DNA of 58,084 nt from CAYOSU01 sp964406735. GTDB lineage: Bacteria > Bacillota > Clostridia > Christensenellales > CAMQZB01. Position numbers and translations under genes: made by a program. Shown here one piece after another: positions 49,349 through 55,668 of the stretch (its first letter is position 1; every line of letters begins with the position of its first letter). The stretch is from the NCBI GenBank assembly GCA_964406735.1, contig CAYOSU010000010.1, positions 1 to 58,084 of the forward strand. The letters run 5' to 3'. Below the pieces are notes generated by a model, which saw only the letters and a program-made list of their open reading frames with translations, was not told where the DNA came from and made no database searches.

Positions 49349-49376
49349 AAAGGCAGAGTATTCACTTTGCCTTTTC
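49349..49376 (+). terminator. Terminator of the ABC exporter operon
   Basis: AAAGGCAGAGT-attc-ACTTTGCCTTT, an 11-bp stem with one wobble pair, then TCTG. Confidence 0.75.
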
Positions 49377-49407
49377 TGACACACTGTATACGAATGAATA
49401 GAACTTC

Positions 49408-49473
49408 GCTGCCCGCTGTATCTAAAGCGTCAGTCGAACTTCTGCACTGCAACTGAAAAGCTTCAGACGGGCA
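49408..49473. repeat. Repeat family B, divergent copy 2
   Basis: GCTGCCCGCTGTATCTAAAG (49408-49427) matches the left part of the other two copies. The interior differs, but the right end CGGGCA still pairs with TGCCCG, so the outer stem is kept. Confidence 0.55.
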
Positions 49474-49555
49474 TTTTCAAACAAAATGATCTATGTGAAA
49501 TGCTCATAGAACGGCACGAAAACTCTTTCAGCTCGATAACAAAAATATAACACCA

Positions 49556-49583
49556 AAAGGTAGAGTATCCACTCTGCCTTTTC
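49556..49583 (+). terminator. Second, near-identical terminator hairpin without its own gene
   Basis: AAAGGTAGAGT-atcc-ACTCTGCCTTT, almost the same as the hairpin at 49349, together with its flanks. There is no gene between the two, so this is probably a duplicated segment or the trace of a lost gene. Confidence 0.6.
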
Positions 49584-49639
49584 TAATGCACTCATACCGT
49601 AGGGCGGGGCTTGCTCCCTCCGCAGTCTAATAATAACCC

Positions 49640-49760
49640 AACCACCACTATTCACTATTCACTTTTCACTATTCACTTGTGGCGTTTACGCCACGCTGGG
49701 CTCCTTTGTGTAAAGGGAGCTGTCTCGGCGCTAAAACGCCGAGACTGAGGGATTGTTTAC
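49640..49760. repeat. Hairpin repeat family A, copy 4
   Basis: Lead-in of repeated CACTATTCACT words, then TGTGGCGTTTACGCCAC (small palindrome), GGCTCCTTTGTGTAAAGGGAGC, the stem TCTCGGCG-ctaaaa-CGCCGAGA, and GAGGGATTG. It shares its last 50 nt with the copy at 58028. Confidence 0.8.
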
Positions 49761-49864
49761 ACACTAACTATTCTTTCAAACTTCGCTTTTTTCACTTAAA
49801 AACACTCCCCACTTACCGTAGGGTGGTGGCTTGTTCCCGTCACATTCTGAATAATAACCCATCC

Positions 49865-49970
49865 ACCACTATTCACTATTCATTTTTCACTATTCACTTG
49901 TGGCGTTTACGCCACACTGGGCTCCTTTGTGTAAAGGGAGCTGTCTGCGGAGCAGACTGAAGGATTGTTA
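49865..49970. repeat. Hairpin repeat family A, copy 5 with a different stem
   Basis: The same lead-in, GTGGCGTTTACGCCAC and GGCTCCTTTGTGTAAAGGGAGC as copy 4, but the variable hairpin is GTCTGC-gga-GCAGAC, followed by GAAGGATTG. Stem sequence changes while pairing and flanks are kept. Confidence 0.8.
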
Positions 49971-50011
49971 AAACCTAACTACTCCCTCAAACTCCGCTTT
50001 ACCCACTAAAA

Positions 50012-50125
50012 CCGCACGCTGCCCGCTGTATCTAAAGCGCAATGCAGTGCTATTTCGGAATCTCGGGCAGCGTAACCGCAACCCCTCGGCTTTGATACCC
50101 ACAACCCATACCAAAAAGCGTTTGA
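50012..50125. repeat. Repeat family B, copy 3 (best preserved)
   Basis: GCTGCCCG (50019-50026 region) and CGGGCAGC (50065-50072 region) form an 8-bp outer stem around CTGTATCTAAAG, an internal GCGCAATGCAGTGC and TATTTCGGAATCT. It ends in AAAAAGCGTTTGAAG, as copy 1 does. Non-coding. Confidence 0.7.
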
Positions 50126-50212
50126 AGGGGCAATAGGTGCAACTTTCCAAATTAAAGAAAGTGTTCCCTAAATAAACTAATTGTCTCCCACAAACCGCCC
50201 TTTTTCAAAAAG

Positions 50213-50272
50213 TTTACGCAAAGTTTACGTGATTTTACGATTTGTTTACGCAAAAGTTCACATTTATTTACC
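50213..50272 (+). promoter_or_regulatory. Array of six helically phased TTTACG boxes
   Basis: TTTACG occurs at 50213, 50224, 50234 and 50245, followed by TTCACA at 50257 and TTTACC at 50267. The starts are 11, 10, 11, 12 and 10 bp apart, about one helical turn, all on the same strand. The array ends about 22 bp before the expected start point. This is the layout of activator boxes for PhoP/OmpR-type response regulators, which bind TTxACA-like direct repeats; the actual regulator is unknown. Confidence 0.7.
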
Positions 50273-50281
50273 AAGGAAGCG

Positions 50282-50287
50282 CATAAT
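50282..50287 (+). promoter_or_regulatory. -10 element of the micro-protein pair
   Basis: CATAAT (or TAATAC shifted by 2) lies 10 bp after the phased boxes. There is no consensus -35, which fits an activator-dependent promoter. Confidence 0.45.
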
Positions 50288-50320
50288 ACTATCAGAAATA
50301 AAGATTTGGAGGTAATAACA

Positions 50321-50419
50321 ATGGAACTTAAAAGAAAGGTAAAGAAATTCATGGACGGAATGGAGAAGACGGTAAACGCATACGCAAGATTCTTTTTAAC
50401 GACCAACACGAGAATGTAA
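50321..50419 (+). CDS. 32-aa micro-protein, first of a tandem paralogous pair
   Basis: TTTGGAGG lies 9 nt before the ATG at 50321, and 32 codons follow to TAA at 50417-50419. The peptide starts MELKRKVKKFMDGMEKTVNA and continues YARFFLTTNTRM: a basic amphipathic helix followed by a short FFL hydrophobic patch. About half of its residues are identical to the peptide 37 nt downstream (shared LKRK, F.D, EK, V.AY, FFL). No known family recognised. The strong ribosome site and the duplication argue that it is a real gene. Confidence 0.75.
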   Translation: MELKRKVKKFMDGMEKTVNAYARFFLTTNTRM

Positions 50420-50456
50420 CGAAATAGCAAAACAAAATTATTGGAGGTAACGAACG

Positions 50457-50555
50457 ATGAAACTTAAAAGAAAGATGAAGACGTTTACGGACAGAATAGA
50501 AAAGATGGTAGATGCATACGAAAAGTTCTTTTTAAGCGGCGAAGCGAGAAGATAA
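50457..50555 (+). CDS. 32-aa micro-protein, second of a tandem paralogous pair
   Basis: TTGGAGG precedes the ATG at 50457, and 32 codons run to TAA at 50553-50555. The sequence is MKLKRKMKTFTDRIEKMVDA then YEKFFLSGEARR. It has the same length and pattern as its upstream paralogue, with changes that keep the basic start, the amphipathic helix and the FFL patch. The two genes share one promoter (phased boxes) and one terminator. Possible roles are a membrane-surface or protein-binding regulatory peptide, or secreted signals (speculative). Confidence 0.75.
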   Translation: MKLKRKMKTFTDRIEKMVDAYEKFFLSGEARR

Positions 50556-50570
50556 CAAACAACGCAAAAT

Positions 50571-50607
50571 AAAAAAGGCAAGCCAAAGATTTCAGGCTTG
50601 CTTTTTT
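50571..50607 (+). terminator. Terminator of the micro-protein pair
   Basis: GCAAGCC/GGCTTGC stem flanked by A6 and T6, with a 10-nt loop. Confidence 0.85.
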
Positions 50608-50715
50608 GCTTAAAGTGCTTTTCCAAAATCGCTTTACGAAATAGGCGATTTCGTGTATAATCAAAAGGAAGAATAAATTTCTTTTGGACTTATTAAAAAA
50701 GCGTTTTCGGGGAAT

Positions 50716-50748
50716 AAAAAATTCAGCCGAAGATCGCTTCGACTGAAT
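50716..50748 (-). terminator. Terminator of tRNA-Leu(CAA)
   Basis: On the minus strand, a 12-bp stem (one G-U pair) with loop CGAT, followed by U6. Confidence 0.85.
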
Positions 50749-50754
50749 CTTTCT

Positions 50755-50841
50755 TGGTGCCGAAAGTGGGACTTGAACCCACACGTTGTTGCCAACACAG
50801 GATTTTGAGTCCGGCGCGTCTGCCAATTCCACCATTTCGGC
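50755..50841 (-). tRNA. tRNA-Leu (CAA anticodon)
   Basis: Class II tRNA on the minus strand: acceptor GCCGAAA/TTTCGGC, D arm with TTGGCAGAC, anticodon loop CTCAAAA (anticodon CAA), long variable arm (GTGTTGGCAACAACGT region), T arm GTGGG/CCCAC with TTCAAGT, and an encoded CCA. 87 nt. Confidence 0.93.
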
Positions 50842-50851
50842 ACGCTCAAAT

Positions 50852-50880
50852 ATTTTAGCATACGAAAAGCGATTTGGCAA
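50852..50880 (-). promoter_or_regulatory. Promoter of tRNA-Leu(CAA)
   Basis: Minus strand TTGCCA (50880-50875), 17-bp spacer, TAAAAT (50857-50852) with TGc upstream. Confidence 0.75.
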
Positions 50881-50919
50881 GAAAATATCGTCATTTTTAG
50901 AAAAAAATTAGAGGTCAGA

Positions 50920-53469
50920 ATGGAAAAACTTTTGCTAATAGACGGAAACAGCCTTTTCAACCGTGCGTATTACGCAACTCCGGGCAGCTTTACGATGTCC
51001 GACGGCACGCCGACGAACGCCATATTCGGCTTCACGAATATGCTCCTCAAAGCGATAACGGACTTTTCCCCAAAATATATCGCCGTAGCGTTCGACGTTC
51101 ACGCACCCACATTCCGCCACAAGATGTACGACGGCTACAAGGCTACTCGTCACCCGATGCCCGACGAGCTTCGTGTACAAGTTCCGCTGATAAAAAAGAT
51201 GCTCTCTGCGATGAAGATAAAATACTTCGAATGCGAGGGCTTCGAGGCTGACGATATAGTAGGGACGCTTGCGAAAGAGTATAGCGGCGAAACGGTCGTT
51301 CTGACGGGCGACAACGACTATTTGCAGCTGATTTCCGATACGACGACGGTATATATCACCAAAAAGGGCTTGACGGACATGGCGAAAATGGACGTTCAGA
51401 ACCTTCTCGACGAAAAGGGCTTGACCCCGAGCCAGATAATAGACCTGAAATCCCTTATGGGGGATAGCTCGGATAACATCCCCGGCGTCAAGGGCGTAGG
51501 AGAAAAGACTGCGCTGACTCTCATAACGACTTACGGCAGTCGTGAGGGCGTATACGAGCATATAGAGGAGATAAAAGGTGCGCTCAAAACAAAGCTAATA
51601 GATGGCGAAAAGGACTCCGTAATGTCCAAAACGCTCGCTACGATAGATTGCAACGTTCCGCTCAAATACGAGCTTTCCGAGCTAAGCCTCGTTCTGCCTT
51701 TCCCGAAAGAGACGACTGAGCTTTTGAGCTCATACGAGTTCAAGTCCATCCTGAAGCGCACGGAGTTTTTTTCTGAGGGCACAGAGGAGATAGCGGTAAA
51801 GCCGATAGAGATAAAAACGGTAGATTCGGCTCTTGCGTTGACGGAAGCAATAAAAAACAACGCCGACAAAAAGGAGCTTGCGTTCGACGAAAAAACGCTC
51901 ACCTTTGCGTTTGACGAAACTACGTGCTACAAGGTCTCCGTTATGACCGACTTTTTCACCGGAGTTGATGAAGCGACGTTCATAAGCGCCCTTAAGCCCC
52001 TTTTAGAGGACGAAAGCGTAGAAAAGACGGTGTACGGCAAAAAGGCGCTTTCCTATTACCTCGACGGCTTTGGAATAACCGCAAAGGGTGTCAAGTACGA
52101 TCTTAGCTTAATGCAATACGTCGTAGACTTTGAAAGCACGGTAAACACCCTTGCAACGCTACTTCGCTACCACGGCTATGCGGACGAAACGGGTGCAGGC
52201 GGCATGCTTGCGATAAAGTTCGACTTAAAGAAAAAGCTAAAAGAGCTTGACATAGAGAGTCTGTACTACGAGTTAGAGCTTCCTTTAACGGACGTTCTTT
52301 ACGACATGGAGCGCACGGGCTTTACTGTAGACGCAGGCGTTCTTGTGGAGCTTGAAAAACGCTTCGGGAGCGAGCTTTCCACGCTGACGGACGAGATACA
52401 TTCCCTTGCAGGCAGAGATTTTAACGTCAACTCACCAAAACAGCTTGGCGAGGTATTGGGTGAAATGGGGCTTTTGCAGGCGAAAAAGGGCGGCAAAACG
52501 CCGTCAACGGCTGCCGACGTCTTAGAGAAGATAGAGGACAAGCACCCGATAGTGCCGCTCATTTTGCGTTACAGAAAAATATCCAAGCTGATGTCCACAT
52601 ACGTCTTAGGGCTTTCCTCGCAGATATCCCCAGACGGCAAGATACACACCGTCTTCAACCAAGCGCTCACGGTAACGGGCAGACTGTCCTCAAAAGAGCC
52701 CAATTTGCAGAATATTCCCGTGAGAACGGACGAGGGCAAGGACTTAAGAAAGCTTTTCGTCCCCTCAAAGACTGGCAATTTAATAGTGTCTTCGGACTAT
52801 TCGCAGATAGAGCTTAGGCTTCTTGCGCATTTCTCGATGGACGAGGAGCTGATAAGAGCGTACAACGAGGGCAGAGATATACACGCCCAGACGGCAGCGT
52901 CTGTATTCGGCGTACCGTTAGAAGAGGTAACGGACTCCATGCGCCGTATGTCCAAGGCGGTAAACTTCGGCATAATATACGGAATTTCCGACTACGGCTT
53001 AGCCAACCAACTGCACGTAACGAGAAAGAGTGCGGCGGCGTACATTCAGAAGTATTTCGAGACCTACCCTGCGGTCAAACGCTATATGGACGGCAACGTC
53101 GAAACGGCGAGGGAGCAGGGCTATGTTTCCACGATAACGGGTCGTCGCAGAATGATCAAGGAGATAAAGTCCAACAACTTCGTACAGAGGTCGTTCGGAG
53201 AGCGTGCGGCGATGAATATGCCCTTGCAGGGAAGTGCGGCTGATATAATCAAGATCGCTATGATCAAGGTATATAAGAGATTTAAGACGGAAAATATCAA
53301 GTCCAAGCTGATATTGCAGGTACACGACGAATTGATAGTAGATTGCGTTCCCGAGGAGTTTGATAAGGTTATTAGGATACTGAAAGAGGAAATGGAAAGC
53401 GCAGTCAAACTCAATGTGCCGCTCACTGTAAATATTTCGTACGGAGAAAGCTGGTATGACGCAAAATAG
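50920..53469 (+). CDS. polA: DNA polymerase I
   Basis: An 849-aa repair and Okazaki-maturation polymerase. The N-terminal 5'-3' exonuclease (about 1-290; LLIDGNSLFNRAYYA, AVAFDVHAPTFRH, LTGDNDYLQL) is intact. The middle domain lacks the DxE proofreading motif (DEKTLTFAFDE region), so 3'-5' exonuclease is probably absent. The polymerase domain has motif A SSDYSQIELRLLAH, motif B RRMSKAVNFGIIYG and motif C QVHDELIVD. AGAGGT lies before the ATG. It overlaps coaE by 14 nt; polA-coaE is a common order in Bacillota. Confidence 0.97.
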   Translation: MEKLLLIDGNSLFNRAYYATPGSFTMSDGTPTNAIFGFTNMLLKAITDFSPKYIAVAFDVHAPTFRHKMYDGYKATRHPMPDELRVQVPLIKKMLSAMKIKYFECEGFEADDIVGTLAKEYSGETVVLTGDNDYLQLISDTTTVYITKKGLTDMAKMDVQNLLDEKGLTPSQIIDLKSLMGDSSDNIPGVKGVGEKTALTLITTYGSREGVYEHIEEIKGALKTKLIDGEKDSVMSKTLATIDCNVPLKYELSELSLVLPFPKETTELLSSYEFKSILKRTEFFSEGTEEIAVKPIEIKTVDSALALTEAIKNNADKKELAFDEKTLTFAFDETTCYKVSVMTDFFTGVDEATFISALKPLLEDESVEKTVYGKKALSYYLDGFGITAKGVKYDLSLMQYVVDFESTVNTLATLLRYHGYADETGAGGMLAIKFDLKKKLKELDIESLYYELELPLTDVLYDMERTGFTVDAGVLVELEKRFGSELSTLTDEIHSLAGRDFNVNSPKQLGEVLGEMGLLQAKKGGKTPSTAADVLEKIEDKHPIVPLILRYRKISKLMSTYVLGLSSQISPDGKIHTVFNQALTVTGRLSSKEPNLQNIPVRTDEGKDLRKLFVPSKTGNLIVSSDYSQIELRLLAHFSMDEELIRAYNEGRDIHAQTAASVFGVPLEEVTDSMRRMSKAVNFGIIYGISDYGLANQLHVTRKSAAAYIQKYFETYPAVKRYMDGNVETAREQGYVSTITGRRRMIKEIKSNNFVQRSFGERAAMNMPLQGSAADIIKIAMIKVYKRFKTENIKSKLILQVHDELIVDCVPEEFDKVIRILKEEMESAVKLNVPLTVNISYGESWYDAK

Positions 53470-54037
53470 GCTTATAGGTGTAACGGGCGGCATTGGTAGC
53501 GGCAAGTCCAAGGTAATGGAAATTATTGCGAAAAGCTACCCGACCGTAAATATGGACGACTTCACGCAAAATGCGTACGCAGAGGGTAAAACGGCGCTCA
53601 AAGAGGCATTCGGCGAGGAGATATTCACGGGCGATAAAGTAGATAAAAAACGCCTTCGTGAGGTAGTATTTTCCGATAGCGGGAAGCTGAAAACGCTAAA
53701 CATGATTCTCCATCCGATAATAATAAAAAACACTCTCGAAAAGGCAAAAAATTTAGGCGATACCGTTTTCGTCGAGTGTCCGCTCCTTTTCGAAGCAGGC
53801 TTAGAAGACATGTTTTGCGAGATATGGCTGATAACCGCCAATGCCGAAACGAGACTTGAAAGGGTGATGAAACGGGACGGCGTAACGGAAGAAATGGCGC
53901 AAAAGCGTATAAACGCCCAGCTTTCTGACGAGAATAAAATAGCAAAAAGCGACGTAATAATACATAACGACGGTAGCGTCGAAGACGTAGAAAAAGAGGT
54001 GGCGCTTGAGCTTGGGAAATTTGAAAAACGGAACTAA
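53456..54037 (+). CDS. coaE: Dephospho-CoA kinase
   Basis: A 193-aa P-loop kinase for the last step of CoA synthesis. Walker A is GVTGGIGSGKSK near the N-terminus. The substrate region VNMDDFTQNAY has the conserved DxD-type acidic residues in a variant form, and VFVECPLLFEAGLEDMF and RVMKRDGVTEEMAQKRI follow the family. It starts within polA and is overlapped at its end by the transglycosylase gene, so all three are probably co-translated. Confidence 0.94.
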   Translation: MTQNRLIGVTGGIGSGKSKVMEIIAKSYPTVNMDDFTQNAYAEGKTALKEAFGEEIFTGDKVDKKRLREVVFSDSGKLKTLNMILHPIIIKNTLEKAKNLGDTVFVECPLLFEAGLEDMFCEIWLITANAETRLERVMKRDGVTEEMAQKRINAQLSDENKIAKSDVIIHNDGSVEDVEKEVALELGKFEKRN

Positions 54038-54587
54038 AATATGCCTTTTAGCCGTGGCTTTCGCGCTATTAATCTTAGTAGTTGCCACGGCGTTTTTGTG
54101 CCGTTTTTCGGGCAAAATTGCCGCTGTAAAACGCCTTTACCCGTGCGTTCAAAGGGAATGCGAACGCTTCAATGTGGATGAATCGCTCGTATTTTCCGTC
54201 ATAGACGCCGAAAGCGGCTACGATAAAAAAGCCGTGTCGGAAAAGGGAGCGATAGGGCTTATGCAGCTGATGCCCGAGACCGCAAAATATATGGCTTACC
54301 GCCTCGGAATGCCGATAGCTACCGACGACTTATTTAACGAGGAGATAAACGTAGCGTTAGGCACGGCGTACCTTGCCTACTTAAACACCATTTTCGGCAA
54401 AAAAACGCTCGTAATAGCAGCTTTCAACGCAGGCGAGGGCAACGTCTCGAATTGGCTGAAAGAGGGAATAATAAGCGAAAATTTCCCAAAAATCGCAGAT
54501 ATTCCCTTCTACGAGACCCGACGTTATACCCAAAAAGTCCTCCGCCTGATGCGCCTGTACGAATTTCTCCTCCCCATATTGCAATAA
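54006..54587 (+). CDS. Membrane-anchored lytic transglycosylase (SLT domain)
   Basis: A 193-aa peptidoglycan-cleaving enzyme. One membrane helix (about residues 12-34) is followed by the SLT domain with the catalytic Glu in VIDAESGYDKKAVS, the GAIGLMQLMPETA motif and AAFNAGEGNVSNWL. No ATG is available; the start must be a TTG at 54006, 54012 or 54021, with AGAGGTGG just upstream. I list 54006. It overlaps the end of coaE by 32 nt. It is probably a stand-alone wall-remodelling enzyme and could also serve spore formation. Confidence 0.88.
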   Translation: MSLGNLKNGTKICLLAVAFALLILVVATAFLCRFSGKIAAVKRLYPCVQRECERFNVDESLVFSVIDAESGYDKKAVSEKGAIGLMQLMPETAKYMAYRLGMPIATDDLFNEEINVALGTAYLAYLNTIFGKKTLVIAAFNAGEGNVSNWLKEGIISENFPKIADIPFYETRRYTQKVLRLMRLYEFLLPILQ

Positions 54588-54675
54588 ATATCAACGGCAA
54601 GACCGCCACTTTTTTGCTTAGCGCCAAAATAAATGAAAAAAATCAAAAATTCCTCAAAAACACGGCGCAAATTGT

Positions 54676-54704
54676 TTGACAATAAATGAGTTTTTTTGTA
54701 ATAT
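54676..54704 (+). promoter_or_regulatory. Promoter of tRNA-Leu(GAG)
   Basis: TTGACA (54676-54681), 17-bp spacer, TAATAT (54699-54704), preceded by TG. Confidence 0.75.
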
Positions 54705-54717
54705 ATTATAGCGATGT

Positions 54718-54801
54718 GCGGCTGTGCTGGAATAGGCAGACAGGTACGTTTGAGGTGCGTATGCATGGCGCGTGTGGGTTCAAGTCCCACCAGCCGCACC
54801 A
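54718..54801 (+). tRNA. tRNA-Leu (GAG anticodon)
   Basis: Acceptor GCGGCTG/CAGCCGC, D arm CTG...CAG, anticodon stem TACGT/GCGTA with loop TTGAGGT (anticodon GAG), variable arm TGCATGGCGCG, T arm GTGGG/CCCAC with TTCAAGT, encoded ACCA. The variable arm is short and weakly paired compared with the two other tRNA-Leu genes here. Confidence 0.88.
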
Positions 54802-54804
54802 TAA

Positions 54805-54839
54805 AAAAAAGACCAACTTTTGTAGTTGGTCTTTTTTTT
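54805..54839 (+). terminator. Terminator of tRNA-Leu(GAG)
   Basis: AAAAAAGACCAAC-ttttgta-GTTGGTCTTTTTTT. Confidence 0.93.
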
Positions 54840-54841
54840 AT

Positions 54842-54931
54842 CCAAGCCGTAAGGCTTGGCATCTCATCACGGCGTAGCCGTGTATCTCATCACCGCATTT
54901 ATGCGGTGCATCTCATCAGCACGGAGTGCTG
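54842..54931. repeat. Modular hairpin-linker array (four hairpins)
   Basis: Four different small palindromes, CCAAGCC-gtaa-GGCTTGG, CACGGC-gta-GCCGTG, CACCGCA-ttta-TGCGGTG and CAGCAC-gga-GTGCTG, are joined by a constant linker (C/T)ATCTCAT. It begins 2 nt after the tRNA terminator. The same hairpins and linkers appear inverted at 55180-55250. Confidence 0.85.
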
Positions 54932-54981
54932 GATAAAACAAACCGTATAAAAAATTATTCCCCAAAAAATCAGCAATACGC

Positions 54982-55009
54982 AAAAAGGCATCTTTTCGGA
55001 TGCCTTTTT
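54982..55009. terminator. Orphan bidirectional terminator
   Basis: AAAAAGGCATC-ttttcg-GATGCCTTTTT, a perfect 11-bp stem. No gene ends here; it insulates the tRNA/array segment from the promoter at 55056. Confidence 0.85.
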
Positions 55010-55055
55010 TATTTACAATAAAACGAATATCATTTCAAAACACGTAAAATACACC

Positions 55056-55083
55056 TTGACTTAGAGGTTAAGTCGTTTATAGT
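55056..55083 (+). promoter_or_regulatory. Candidate promoter driving the hairpin array
   Basis: TTGACT (55056-55061), 16-bp spacer, TATAGT (55078-55083). The expected start point (about 55090) coincides with the left edge of the 212-bp repeat unit. An inverted repeat GACTTA/TAAGTC lies in the spacer. Confidence 0.5.
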
Positions 55084-55089
55084 GTTCTT

Positions 55090-55288
55090 TCGGACTTGCA
55101 AGGAGCGAAGCGACGGAATAGCGTATCGCTACGGCTGAAAGCCGTCGATCGCGTCCGATGCGATATCGTATCGAGGGATGATACAGCCTAACGGCTGGTG
55201 AGATACACCGCATAAATGCGGTGATGAGATACCAAGCCTGACGGCTTGGATAAAAAATACCCAAGTCTTTTTTGACTTGGGTATTTTT
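55090..55288 (+). ncRNA. Candidate structured small RNA made of an array of hairpins
   Basis: From the promoter at 55056, a transcript of about 200 nt would contain CGGCT-gaa-AGCCG, the near-palindrome GATGCGATATCGTATC, AGCC-taac-GGCT, ACCGCA-taaa-TGCGGT and CCAAGCC-tgac-GGCTTGG, joined by G(A/G)TGAGATAC linkers, and would end at a 15-bp terminator (55253-55288). No reading frame is plausible. Promoter, structure and terminator together support an RNA, but it may simply be a repeat element downstream of a tRNA. Confidence 0.4.
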
Positions 55289-55464
55289 GTGGTGCCGCTG
55301 ATCGGACTTGCAAGGAGCGAAGCGACGGAATAGCGTATCGCTACGGCTGAAAGCCGTCGATCGCGTCCGATGCGATATCGTATCGAGGGATGATACAGCC
55401 TAACGGCTGGTGAGATACACCGCATAAATGCGGTGATGAGATACCAAGCCTGACGGCTTGGATA

Positions 55465-55500
55465 AAAAATACCCAAGTCTTTTTTGACTTGGGTATTTTT
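55465..55500 (-). terminator. Terminator of tRNA-Leu(TAA)
   Basis: A perfect 15-bp stem with a T6/A6 loop, flanked by A- and T-runs, working in both directions. It lies 1 nt after the tRNA CCA end on the minus strand. The copy at 55253-55288 is its duplicate. Confidence 0.9.
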
Positions 55501-55501
55501 G

Positions 55502-55588
55502 TGGTGCCGCTGATCGGACTTGAACCGATACGATATCGCTATCGAGGGATTTTAAGTCCCTTGCGTCTGCCTATTCCGCCACAGCGGC
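55502..55588 (-). tRNA. tRNA-Leu (TAA anticodon)
   Basis: Minus strand class II tRNA: acceptor GCCGCTG/CAGCGGC, D arm with ATAGGCAGAC, anticodon stem GGGA/TCCC with loop CTTAAAA (anticodon TAA), long variable arm CGATAGCGATATCGTATCG, T arm TCGG...CCGA with TTCAAGT, encoded CCA. 87 nt. Confidence 0.93.
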
Positions 55589-55603
55589 ATTTTTGACTTA
55601 GAA

Positions 55604-55632
55604 AGTATAGCACTTTGCGGCATAGATGTCAA
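55604..55632 (-). promoter_or_regulatory. Promoter of tRNA-Leu(TAA)
   Basis: Minus strand TTGACA (55632-55627), 17-bp spacer, TATACT (55609-55604) with TGc upstream. Confidence 0.85.
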
Positions 55633-55668
55633 TAAAATACCGTATTTCTAAGAAAATTTGCTTGTATA

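Larger units (their letters stand above)
55090..55513. repeat. 212-bp tandem duplication carrying the 3' end of tRNA-Leu(TAA)
   Basis: 55090-55301 is repeated, apparently without change, at 55302-55513. Each unit holds the hairpin array, the 15-bp terminator (55253-55288; 55465-55500) and a GTGGTGCCGCTGATCGGACT stretch identical to the 3' end of the adjacent tRNA-Leu(TAA) gene. The intact tRNA begins where the second unit ends. The duplication is probably recent. Confidence 0.88.

Noticed and set aside
50213..50272. CRISPR or iteron array
   Set aside because: The repeat units are hexamers at about 11-bp spacing without spacers, and there are no cas or rep genes; promoter boxes fit better.
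54842..55513. CRISPR array made of hairpins and linkers
   Set aside because: The variable parts are palindromic and too short for spacers, and the constant linker is only 8-10 nt.
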